Shown here: piece after piece, positions 11,201-16,921 of the stretch
Numbering within the stretch: the stretch's first letter is position 1
How the letters are laid out: the number at the start of each line of letters is the position of its first letter
Virus record (IMG/VR): IMGVR_UViG_3300022868_000014
Span: 32,453-96,452 of that record
DNA length: 64,000 bases
Reading direction: 5' to 3' (one strand)
Source: a virus
Notes under the pieces: model-generated
Told to the model about the DNA's origin: nothing
The model's input: only the letters and a program-made list of their open reading frames with translations
Database searches by the model: none
Position numbers and translations under genes: made by a program

Positions 11201-11960
11201 TAGAGGCTTTAAAGCAATAACAGGATTACACGACCCAGATGGAATTAAGCTACAGCAGAAGAATGTAGGTGGATTACTTAAGTGGGTATTCGGTAAGAGT
11301 TCCCCTAAGTATGGTGCCTTCCAACGCCGTGTTGTAGGATCTGCTGTTGACATGGTGGGCAGAGGAACAGTCACACCTAACCCAGCATTAAAGCTTAATC
11401 AGATCGGACTCCCAGAGGAACAGGCTTGGAACATCTATGAACCATTTGTTGTTAAAGCACTCATACAGGGTGGATATAAAGCAACAGACGCAGTTAAGAT
11501 GACAGCTGAGAAACACCCAGCGGCTTATTCTCTACTACAAAAGGCAGTTGAGGAACGTCCTGTAATTCTGAACAGAGCACCTTCACTCCATAAGTTTAGC
11601 TTAATGGGTTTCTGGCCAGTACTGACAAAGGGTAGCACTATACAGGTTAGTCCTAGTATTGTAGGACCATTCAATATGGATTTTGATGGAGATGCAGCAA
11701 ACTTCCACGTACCTGTATCACGTAAGGCGGCACAAGAAGTTGCGAGCAAGATGATGCCCGAACAGAACCTTTTGGATATAAAAGACTTTAAAGCTCATTA
11801 TAAACCAATGAGGGAATATTTGCAGGGCCTTAACATAGCAACAAGACAAAAACCAGGTCCACCTGTTAAAGTTTTTAAGAGTAAGGCAGACGCCAAAGAA
11901 GCTTACAGGAAAGGCGAGATAGACGTAGATGATCCTATTCGTATAGTGGACAAAAGCTAA
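5223..11960 (+). CDS. Phage DNA-directed RNA polymerase: beta subunit fused to N-terminal part of beta-prime, with two inteins
   Basis: 2245 residues; about 1463 after removal of two inteins. It synthesises RNA from DNA as the catalytic core of a multisubunit polymerase. Beta features: VTLLNVPYITPRGTYIRNGHE (N-terminal), PIRSPESLAVGL, KGMRLLMG..SKYATQALPLV (split by intein 1), GDKM..SNRYGSKG with the conserved lysines (split by intein 2), MSPLSVVSRTNPAQLIE, and the beta C-terminal GGYEGSKRLGGLE. From about residue 1810 beta-prime starts (DGGLFGKDVFGP), then IPVLPPKYRPI, VILNRAPSLHKF and the catalytic NMDFDGD at residues 2151-2157 with all three Asp present. The first beta-prime zinc site is absent. 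The chain stops about 90 residues after the catalytic motif; the remainder is encoded at 13570. It overlaps the preceding gene by ATGA. Confidence 0.95.
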   Translation: MTQTFLSELKKQPTYRYDILDFDGIRNATMDNVKAAVSQRFPLENDDYTLAVDEVDYDGPDSYSLKEQKEAILKGRSLGRRLKGRWTLTDKLTGKPVSQTKKVTLLNVPYITPRGTYIRNGHEMTIGHVLRLNPGVYSRVKANGLYEAHVNVEQGTGSQFKMEIDPETGVFNIRKGNVNARLYPILRSMGIPDKKIEEMWGTELLNTNRLASSGTMVTRNLQKLLPKEASDGTKANYVTLSPDDAKALLESFGTMRLDPVSTEATLGKPYDRVSPDMLLGTSDKLLRLAKGTSKADNRDSMQFQKVYGPAEIFAERIVKDGGRLGRALLWKATNKKNLDFMSSGALNAHVDGVFNESKLAQYIDGSSPFDAIDSATRITRLGEGGLSSQRLASDEMRLVQNSFKGYIDPIRSPESLAVGLQMFMTQNTRKGHDGLLYTQLFNPRTGKKEWVDSKTAATANIATSEYMDTKDPYIPLVGGERGVHIAPRKDVDYYLSDDNNMFSLGSNMVPFKGGVKGMRLLMGCLAPDTNIIIKKADNSIFYGHIENYEWHQGDQAHSVDQTTGKTTWRGVERLVPNYNKIDMLEVKLKSGRKLTTTVNHKWVTMSEQGTLEKITAQNLVMGTPIPREGWLDFPMEEGITSVTIGKGAKHNSFSGFEMELTEGVGYMLGLYTAEGWLQGDRGHGYGTTSWAVDRPELQKRLCAVLDDLDLKYKIRRNGADPHKKVVVNHSGFARWLHANLETGSYKKKVAGLILQAPLGCREGFIAGFFDGDGTVMDRRGYARLITGVRSYDLIEGLSNLFSTLQIDTVVRETTALDKPIYLLEVRSQHLHKVPVLTHNEKAKRMSTLKLWSGKKNIDYIPMYKDLHASVLQRSTRKEHFRHRAYVNQHTKQSLQERISSEECIWLDSEIRWDSVVGIKDVDPVAITYDLDLNDHTFSVGQGIFVHNSKYATQALPLVNREAALTRSADGTGTGSVERLAGKYTGAVQAPKAGVVKQVRKDKIIVEYIDGEQAEHELYDNFPANQKGYLRSHAEVKAGDTFKKGQALASSNYTANDGVFAGGLNLRTAFMNFKGSNYEDAIVISEAAAKRLTSEYMYNTKLPKEKHLSTDTKRYVNMFPGKYTADQFDKMDPNGMIKTGSVVDKGDPLILGIRENQPSPGTAGRRTFTDVSEKWEHDYPGVITDVVTGRENHTVFSRANVPMKVGDKMCYSEDTDLLTSKGWKNITTVTLADELATLDPDTKNIQYINPSALHSYDHSGSMHVVETTQVSLCVTEEHKHYAALRKGKEARWEYGLHKASDLYGKKYRLEKTGKWKGIHQDTFKLPPVVMGVGRTMKLVEGPEVSIEAYLTIMGIYLSDGNSVWQPSSGSYGFDISQTKGNNKYILQKAFTRLGVKWCEGSHSEKIRVYSKHWASYLKQFGKAPEKYIPDNILTLSPDLLAIFYEWFMFGDGHRTQAGHGITTVSSRLAGDWQRLCLHMGMSATVRLTDKGGPRIICGRNCFAKPSYTVSTYRYKNQPTINHGHAKTQKGQTEYWDENYSGKVYCPEMPFNHIVYTRRNGKTVWSGNSNRYGSKGVVAEVVPDNQMPLDKKGKPFEILMSPLSVVSRTNPAQLIEVAYGKIAQKRGKAIDLPAFMTEDAAEKAMADLKENGLSDTDDLLDPETGKTIPKVFNGMAYYYKLKHTAESKESGRGTAGYTMDNVPASGGYEGSKRLGGLETSALIGHSVMEVLKDAKIVKGQANDEFWRAFKFGKTPTMPGTPLVHSKFFEHLKGAGINVRKGKSSIDIFGMNNDDVGRLSQGRQVKSADTFETNTYRPIDGGLFGKDVFGPDGNQWGYIPLDEPIPNPVMADSLRRSLDMTLKDFEAVAEGRKELNGDTGGNALKKALGKIDLTREVKYAMEDIKRSTGTRRDNAIKKYRALASIKLQKMHPKDFMLDRIPVLPPKYRPITSVDGMTMVADANYLYKALIDANKDFKDAREQLPDDMLGDARAQIYRGFKAITGLHDPDGIKLQQKNVGGLLKWVFGKSSPKYGAFQRRVVGSAVDMVGRGTVTPNPALKLNQIGLPEEQAWNIYEPFVVKALIQGGYKATDAVKMTAEKHPAAYSLLQKAVEERPVILNRAPSLHKFSLMGFWPVLTKGSTIQVSPSIVGPFNMDFDGDAANFHVPVSRKAAQEVASKMMPEQNLLDIKDFKAHYKPMREYLQGLNIATRQKPGPPVKVFKSKADAKEAYRKGEIDVDDPIRIVDKS
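6792..8063 (+). mobile_element. Intein 1 in RNA polymerase beta
   Basis: 424 residues (524-947 of the precursor), translated in frame. It begins with Cys (CLAPDTNI) after extein LMG and ends FVHN followed by Ser of the C-extein (SKYATQ), the expected junction for protein splicing. A block B-like TTTVNHKW is present. Two LAGLIDADG-type motifs (VGYMLGLYTAEGW and REGFIAGFFDGDG) mark a homing endonuclease domain. Removing it joins LMG to SKYATQALPLV, which matches the conserved bacterial beta motif LMGANMQRQAVPLL. Splicing is inferred from junction residues. Confidence 0.93.
8847..9920 (+). mobile_element. Intein 2 in RNA polymerase beta
   Basis: 358 residues (1209-1566). It starts with Cys (CYSEDTDLLTSKGWKNI) directly after GDKM and ends WSGN before Ser of SNRYGSKG. 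Removal restores GDKMSNRYGSKGV, equivalent to the bacterial GDKMAGRHGNKGV, which carries conserved beta lysines near the active centre. LAGLIDADG-like motifs (YLTIMGIYLSDGN and LAIFYEWFMFGDG) are present; the endonuclease may be intact. The penultimate residue is Gly rather than the usual His, a known but less common variant. Confidence 0.9.
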
Positions 11961-11993
11961 ATACCCACGTATATTTAAGGATGTATCTAAAAA

Positions 11994-12009
11994 GTCTAAC
12001 GCGTTAGAC
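11994..12009. repeat. 16-bp palindrome, copy 1
   Basis: GTCTAACGCGTTAGAC, a perfect palindrome lying 34 bases after the polymerase stop and 26 bases before the next start. The same 16 bases occur at 32368 and 44045, always between genes. It could bind a dimeric regulator or form an RNA hairpin; here it is preceded by AAA and followed by ATTT. Confidence 0.9.
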
Positions 12010-12035
12010 ATTTCAAATATAAACAGGAGAATACA

Positions 12036-12773
12036 ATGATTGATAGAAAACTGCTTAAAGGAGCGCGAGAAAGCCTCAAAAAAGAAGCCTTCGTACCCCT
12101 CACACCAGAAGCACAAGCGGCAGCAGCCGGCGGAGCACCTCCAATGGACCCAGCTATGATGGGCGGAGCACCTCCAATGGACCCAGCTATGATGGGTGGA
12201 GCACCTCCAATGCCACCAATGGACCCAGCAGCTATGGGCGGAGCCCCTCCAATGGATCCAGCTATGATGGGCGGAATGCCTCCAATAGACCCAGCAACAG
12301 GAATGCCAATAGACCCAGCAACAGGAATGCCGATGGACCCAGCTATGCTGGGCGGAGCACCTCCAATGCCCCCGGAAGAAGAAGGTGACGATGTCGTTAA
12401 AGTAAGTATGGATGATCTTAAAGCACTGATGGAAGAAGTAGCAGGCGCCAAAGCAGGCGACGCTGAAAAACCACGTCGTGCAACCAATGCAGAGATCATG
12501 GACAAATTAACAGAGTTGGAAACGTCACTTTCGGCCCTCGTGGGCGGAGAACCGACTCCAGCTGATACAGGTATGATGCCTCCTGAATTAGAGGGCGCAC
12601 CAATGCCTCCAGGATCCCCTGAAGAAATCTCAGCATTACTACAGAGCACAGGAATGGGAATGCCCCCAGAAGGAGCAGCTCCACCTATGCCTCCAGGAAT
12701 GCCTGTACAAGCAGCAGCCAAGTCTAACACTATTGCTAGCCTAGTTAGCTCTTTAAAGGAGAAACAGAGATGA
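12036..12773 (+). CDS. Pro/Met/Gly-rich repeat protein encoded between the two polymerase genes
   Basis: 245 residues behind an AACAGGAG ribosome site. Residues 1-30 are basic and helical and include LKKEAFVPL. Residues about 31-110 consist of repeats of GGAPPMDPAMM. A charged helical segment (DDVVKVSMDDLKALMEEV, ELETSLSALVGG) follows, then another Pro/Met-rich stretch and a basic helical end. Similar Pro/Met composition occurs in the portal C-terminus and the scaffold. I do not recognise the family. The gene overlaps the next by ATGA, and sits with it between the two beta-prime pieces, so it may be involved in packaging or assembly of the polymerase; that is speculation. Confidence 0.7.
   Translation: MIDRKLLKGARESLKKEAFVPLTPEAQAAAAGGAPPMDPAMMGGAPPMDPAMMGGAPPMPPMDPAAMGGAPPMDPAMMGGMPPIDPATGMPIDPATGMPMDPAMLGGAPPMPPEEEGDDVVKVSMDDLKALMEEVAGAKAGDAEKPRRATNAEIMDKLTELETSLSALVGGEPTPADTGMMPPELEGAPMPPGSPEEISALLQSTGMGMPPEGAAPPMPPGMPVQAAAKSNTIASLVSSLKEKQR
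12132..12360 (+). repeat. 33-bp coding repeats (GGAPPMDPAMM)
   Basis: Direct repeats of a 33-base unit starting GGAGCACCTCCAATGGACCC, the first two copies at 12132 and 12165 being identical, then decaying to shorter variants (ATGCCAATAGACCCAGCAACAGGA twice). They encode the Pro/Met/Gly repeats of the host gene and could expand or contract by slippage. Confidence 0.85.
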
Positions 12774-13567
12774 GCCAGAAACTTAGAGATGAATTACATA
12801 AACTAGCCAATATACAAGTGACCAAGCTACAGAAAGAAGCAGCTGAAGGGGACGCCCCAGCACCAGTAGGTGCTGCTCCTGTAACACGTGAGCTTAGCAA
12901 GGGTGAGATTATTAAGTTTATGCTTCTCTATGGTGGCGGAGGTGCAGCACTCGGCGCAGGTCTAGGCGCTGTAACAGGTGGTATGGATAATGTCGGCGCG
13001 ATAGCAGGCGGCGGCATCGCAGGCCTAGCAGGCGGATCTTTACTTGGAGTAATGGCTTTGAACGCTCGTAGAATCAGAGAACACTCTGCAGCGCGCGAAC
13101 AAGGAGCAGGGACAGAGCTTATGAATAGAAGCTGGAACTTAGGGGAAGGTGGTTTACTAGAAAGCACTCCAAGTGCGGCAGCATTAGGAGCCGGAACAGG
13201 CGTAGCTGCCCAAATGTTAAGTAGTGGATCTTTAAACAAGGTGCCCGGGGCTGTAACCAAGATACCTGGGGCCTTAAAAAAGGTACCTAAACTCTTCAAG
13301 ATGCCTAACTTTAAAAAATTCAAGATGCCTAGTTTCTCTAAACCCAATCTTAAACCTGGTAATCTACAAATGGGTGCTAACGCCGGTAAGTACGTGAAAG
13401 GTGGCAGTAAAGGTAGCATTAATGGTGCTAGTATCTATAAAAACCTCCAGGGAGGAGCGAAGAAGGCCGCTTTGTTTGCACTAATGGGTATAGGTGCACA
13501 AATCGGCATCAATGAGTACAGAGGCCAGGCAAGGCATAAACGTCTTTCAAAACTACCCCCTGAATAA
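12770..13567 (+). CDS. Glycine-zipper membrane-type protein encoded between the polymerase genes
   Basis: 265 residues, ATGA overlap with the preceding gene and AAAGGAG upstream. The N-terminus is helical and carries LQKEAAEGD, another hydrophobic-x-K-x-A site. Residues about 48-92 form glycine-rich hydrophobic repeats (GGGGAALGAGLGAVTGG, AGGGIAGLAGGSLLGV), typical of glycine-zipper membrane segments. The middle has an unusual run of KVPGAVTKIPGALKKVPKLFK followed by repeats of K-[MF]-P-x-F-K. Function unknown; the basic repeats could contact DNA or RNA. Placement suggests a virion protein made together with the polymerase. Confidence 0.65.
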   Translation: MSQKLRDELHKLANIQVTKLQKEAAEGDAPAPVGAAPVTRELSKGEIIKFMLLYGGGGAALGAGLGAVTGGMDNVGAIAGGGIAGLAGGSLLGVMALNARRIREHSAAREQGAGTELMNRSWNLGEGGLLESTPSAAALGAGTGVAAQMLSSGSLNKVPGAVTKIPGALKKVPKLFKMPNFKKFKMPSFSKPNLKPGNLQMGANAGKYVKGGSKGSINGASIYKNLQGGAKKAALFALMGIGAQIGINEYRGQARHKRLSKLPPE

Positions 13568-13569
13568 AC

Positions 13570-16548
13570 ATGATCACGACAGTAGGCAAAGAACTAGTTA
13601 AAGATGCTTTACCTGCTGCTTATCGTTCTTATGCCGAAGAGGCTATAGATGGTAAGCGGATCGGTGATCTTATGACTGATCTTGCTAAGAAAGATCCAGG
13701 TAAGTATAACGACACCCTCCAAAAACTTAATAACATAGGTCGTAATGTAGCAACTACATATGGCCGTGAAGCTAGTATTAGTCTCAAAGATTTAACAGTC
13801 CCTGCCTCCATCAGGAATAAGAAGCAAGAACTCAAGCAAAGAATACACCTTATAACAAATAGCACAGGCCTTACATCTGAGCAGAAGCTTGATGAGATTA
13901 CGAAGGTAACCAATAAAGCCTCCAAGAACTTATCCGAAACAGTATATAGGGATCTCTTGGCCCGTAACAACTCTATGGCCAGACAAATAGAAAGTGGCTC
14001 CAGAGGGAATAAGACACAGCTTATGCAGACTGTCTTCGGTGATATGCTTATGGCAGATTCTACAGGCAAGACAATACCATTCCCAGGACTGGACTCCTAT
14101 GGTAGTGGTGTATCTCCTTTACCTTATTGGCTTGGTGCTCAATCCTCCAGAAAGGGCATGTGCCTCGCAGGAAGCACATTGGTTAGAATGGCTGATTTCT
14201 CCGTTAAAGCTATAAAAGACATAACCAAAGGTGAGAGGGTAATAGGAGCCGATACTGAAGGAAATACTTTTCCGGTAGAGGTTATCGACACTTTTGATAA
14301 TGGGGAACGAAAAGTTAATGATTACACGTTCAGGGTAGGAAGGATGGATAATCTTGTAACACTAACAGCTACAGAAAACCATAAAGTCCTCTCTGTCATT
14401 AAGAATGGACAGGCAACACCTCATCTAAGAATCCCTTCTAAGCTACCTCTCAGCCAGGCATGGCGTTGTTTTGGCATGACACCGGCCGGCACCTATCAAT
14501 GTAAGGCAGAAACCTCACAGCCGTATGCTCGTTTATTGGGCTTATTATTAGGCGATGGACATTTAAGCGAGAAATATAGTGTTACGTTATCTTCAATAGA
14601 TGTTGATCTAATAGAGAAGCTTAACAAGGATCTAAACAATGTTCAGCTTAAACATATAAAGAGGAATAGAACGTCCGGAGAGCCCTCCTTAGAGTACGTA
14701 GTAATTGGAAAAGGGATTAGAGACCAAGCAAAACACAGAAACCCTATAAAAAGATGGCTTGATACCTTTGGATTACTGGGCACACATTCCCATACTAAGT
14801 TTATACCAGAGGAGAGTAAGAGATGGTCAAATGCTGATATAGCTAATTTGATACATGGGTTATATGAGTCGGACGGTTGGTGCCGCAAAGGTAGTAATAC
14901 ATCTAACTTACCAGGTGTAGGCTGGTCGATGTCTTCAGAAATATTATTGAACCAACTAAAAGAACTGTTACAAACCAGGTTTGGCATCTACACAACAACT
15001 GTAAGCCCTGTTAAACTTTCAAAGACCAGATCCTTTAATAAGAGTGGAAAAGAGATAATACACAGACTTGATATGTACACCCTTAGAGTAACTAATGAGT
15101 CTTCTATTTATAAATTTAATAAACTACTGGCGTATGGAAGAAAATCAGATGAATTTAGAGAACTACTTAGTAAGCATACCCCTAATAACAGGGACGATAG
15201 TCTTGTTTTCGGGTATACAGGTAAATCAGACTCCTATAAAATAAATACGTATGATTTATCAGTGAACCACCCTGATCATCTATTTGTACTAGCTAATGGA
15301 ATGGTAGTATCTAACTCCGATACACAATTCAGTACAGCTGAGTCAGGCTATTTAAGCAAACAATTAACAAACGTAGCCCATCGTAATATAGTAACTATGC
15401 CCGACTGCGGAGTTACACAAGGCCTTAAAGTAGAAGGTGACGACTCTGACAATGTAGGCAGTATACTACTGCAGCCTGTCGGTACCCTTAAAGCCGGTAC
15501 AATTATACAAGCAGAACACTTACCCCTTATGACCGACAAGAAAGTAACAGTACGTAGCCCTTTAACATGTGAAGCACCAGAAGGCGTATGCCAACAGTGC
15601 ACAGGTGTAAGAGAGAAAGGTACCTTACCTGATATAGGCGAGGCTGTGGGCATCAATGCTGTACGTTCCTTTGTAGAGGCACTAACACAATCCGGTCTTG
15701 GTTCGAAGCACATAGGCGGAGTAGGCGGTAAAGACGAAGAGGAAGTAGGTCTAACAGGTTTCAAAGAAGTAAATCAATTTGTACAAGTCCCTAAAGAGTT
15801 TGTAGGTGGTGCAATATTATCAGAAGCTGATGGTAAGGTGGCAAAGATACAAGACGCCCCTCAGGGTGGTAAATACATCATGGTCAGCGGTAAGCAGTAT
15901 CATATTCCACGAGAACTCCACACAGCAGTAAAGATAGGCGATAATGTAGAAGCAGGTGATGTCCTTAGCAACGGAGTACCCAACCCTTCAGAGATTGTAA
16001 AGTATAAAGGTATAGGCAGTGGCAGACGTTACTTCATGGAACAGTATCATAAAATATTAAAGAAGAATGGAGCAGGTACTAACAGGCGCAATCTGGAACT
16101 CTTTGCCCGTAGTTTCATATCCAAAATTAAGATAAATGATCCCGAGGGTTACAATGGCCATATGGTAGGTGACGTTGTGGATTATGATTATTTAGCATCC
16201 AGATGGCAACCTAGAGAGGGTTCTAAGTTGAAATCAGTCACAAGTGCAAGTAATTTATATCTAGAGAAACCCTATTTACATTATAGTATAGGGACACGAA
16301 TTACGCCGAAGGTATCTAAGGAACTGAGGAGTAACGGAGTAGGACTGGTTGCAACGCATCCTAAACCACCTCCCTTTGAACCGTTTGTCGTTCGTGCTCA
16401 GGATTTTACACAACATGATAAGGATTGGATGACTCGCTTAGGCGGAGAAAATCTCAAACGTTCAACATTAGGGGCCGCTGCACGCGGGGGCACTAGCGAA
16501 CGTAAGAGTACATCATACTACCCAGCAATAACAAATATTGGAGATTAA
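13570..16548 (+). CDS. Phage RNA polymerase beta-prime C-terminal part, with one intein
   Basis: 992 residues; about 607 after splicing. It continues beta-prime: TTVGKEL at the start matches the region just after the NADFDGD domain in bacteria. SPLPYWLGAQSSRKGM..SDTQFSTAESGYLSKQL is the bridge-helix/trigger-loop region, and it is interrupted by an intein. Cysteines at residues 613, 667, 674 and 677 (PDCG, LTCEAPEGVCQQC) match the second beta-prime zinc site. IGEAVGINAVRSFVEALTQ..HIGG corresponds to the bacterial GEAVGIIAAQSIGEPGTQ segment. The gene is separated from its other half by two unrelated genes. There is no clear ribosome site before the ATG, so expression may rely on coupling. Confidence 0.93.
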   Translation: MITTVGKELVKDALPAAYRSYAEEAIDGKRIGDLMTDLAKKDPGKYNDTLQKLNNIGRNVATTYGREASISLKDLTVPASIRNKKQELKQRIHLITNSTGLTSEQKLDEITKVTNKASKNLSETVYRDLLARNNSMARQIESGSRGNKTQLMQTVFGDMLMADSTGKTIPFPGLDSYGSGVSPLPYWLGAQSSRKGMCLAGSTLVRMADFSVKAIKDITKGERVIGADTEGNTFPVEVIDTFDNGERKVNDYTFRVGRMDNLVTLTATENHKVLSVIKNGQATPHLRIPSKLPLSQAWRCFGMTPAGTYQCKAETSQPYARLLGLLLGDGHLSEKYSVTLSSIDVDLIEKLNKDLNNVQLKHIKRNRTSGEPSLEYVVIGKGIRDQAKHRNPIKRWLDTFGLLGTHSHTKFIPEESKRWSNADIANLIHGLYESDGWCRKGSNTSNLPGVGWSMSSEILLNQLKELLQTRFGIYTTTVSPVKLSKTRSFNKSGKEIIHRLDMYTLRVTNESSIYKFNKLLAYGRKSDEFRELLSKHTPNNRDDSLVFGYTGKSDSYKINTYDLSVNHPDHLFVLANGMVVSNSDTQFSTAESGYLSKQLTNVAHRNIVTMPDCGVTQGLKVEGDDSDNVGSILLQPVGTLKAGTIIQAEHLPLMTDKKVTVRSPLTCEAPEGVCQQCTGVREKGTLPDIGEAVGINAVRSFVEALTQSGLGSKHIGGVGGKDEEEVGLTGFKEVNQFVQVPKEFVGGAILSEADGKVAKIQDAPQGGKYIMVSGKQYHIPRELHTAVKIGDNVEAGDVLSNGVPNPSEIVKYKGIGSGRRYFMEQYHKILKKNGAGTNRRNLELFARSFISKIKINDPEGYNGHMVGDVVDYDYLASRWQPREGSKLKSVTSASNLYLEKPYLHYSIGTRITPKVSKELRSNGVGLVATHPKPPPFEPFVVRAQDFTQHDKDWMTRLGGENLKRSTLGAAARGGTSERKSTSYYPAITNIGD
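14161..15315 (+). mobile_element. Intein 3 in beta-prime trigger loop
   Basis: 385 residues (198-582). It starts with Cys (CLAGSTLVRM) after RKGM and ends VVSN before Ser of SDTQFSTAESG. Block B-like TATENHKV is present, with LAGLIDADG-type motifs YARLLGLLLGDGH and IANLIHGLYESDG. Excision restores SSRKGMSDTQFSTAESGYL, matching the bacterial trigger loop ARKGLADTALKTADSGYL. An unspliced protein could not be active, so splicing must occur for polymerase function. Confidence 0.93.
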
Positions 16549-16549
16549 A

Positions 16550-16822
16550 ATGACAGACAGTAAAAGACACGGATACCTAGCAGGCTACTTGGCGAAGGAA
16601 GCAGTAGATCCTTTAACAGGCCTTTACCAGGCTTATACTAAAGGAGGCGTTAAAGCAAAACCAGCCCTGGGTAAAGCTATGACCCCGTCACAGAGTGCAC
16701 ATTTCGAGGCGGATAAGCCCATAGCTAAGAAGCTGGGCCCTGTTGATTTGGAAACACTTAAGGGAAGTTTTAAACCCGTAAGAGCAACAGGAAAAGGATG
16801 TTCTAAAAAACATGGCTCCTAA
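16550..16822 (+). CDS. Small protein with module shared with 3474 gene
   Basis: 90 residues if started at the ATG at 16550, which has GGAG 6 bases upstream; a TTG at 16538 is in frame but poorer. The N-terminal YLAKEAVDPLTGLYQAYTKGG parallels the N-terminus of the protein at 3474. The remainder is basic and ends KGCSKKHGS. Function unknown; probably a minor head component. Confidence 0.65.
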   Translation: MTDSKRHGYLAGYLAKEAVDPLTGLYQAYTKGGVKAKPALGKAMTPSQSAHFEADKPIAKKLGPVDLETLKGSFKPVRATGKGCSKKHGS

Positions 16823-16921
16823 TAAAGTCTTGAGATGGTACATGAATAAACTAGGCCTATAAACAACATTGATGCCTAGATATAAGTAAAGTAAGTACAA
16901 CATTAACACAAGGAAATTACC

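Noticed and set aside
14643-14987. Reading frames on the minus strand opposite large genes
   Set aside because: They lie wholly within well-supported plus-strand genes, lack ribosome sites and show no family features.
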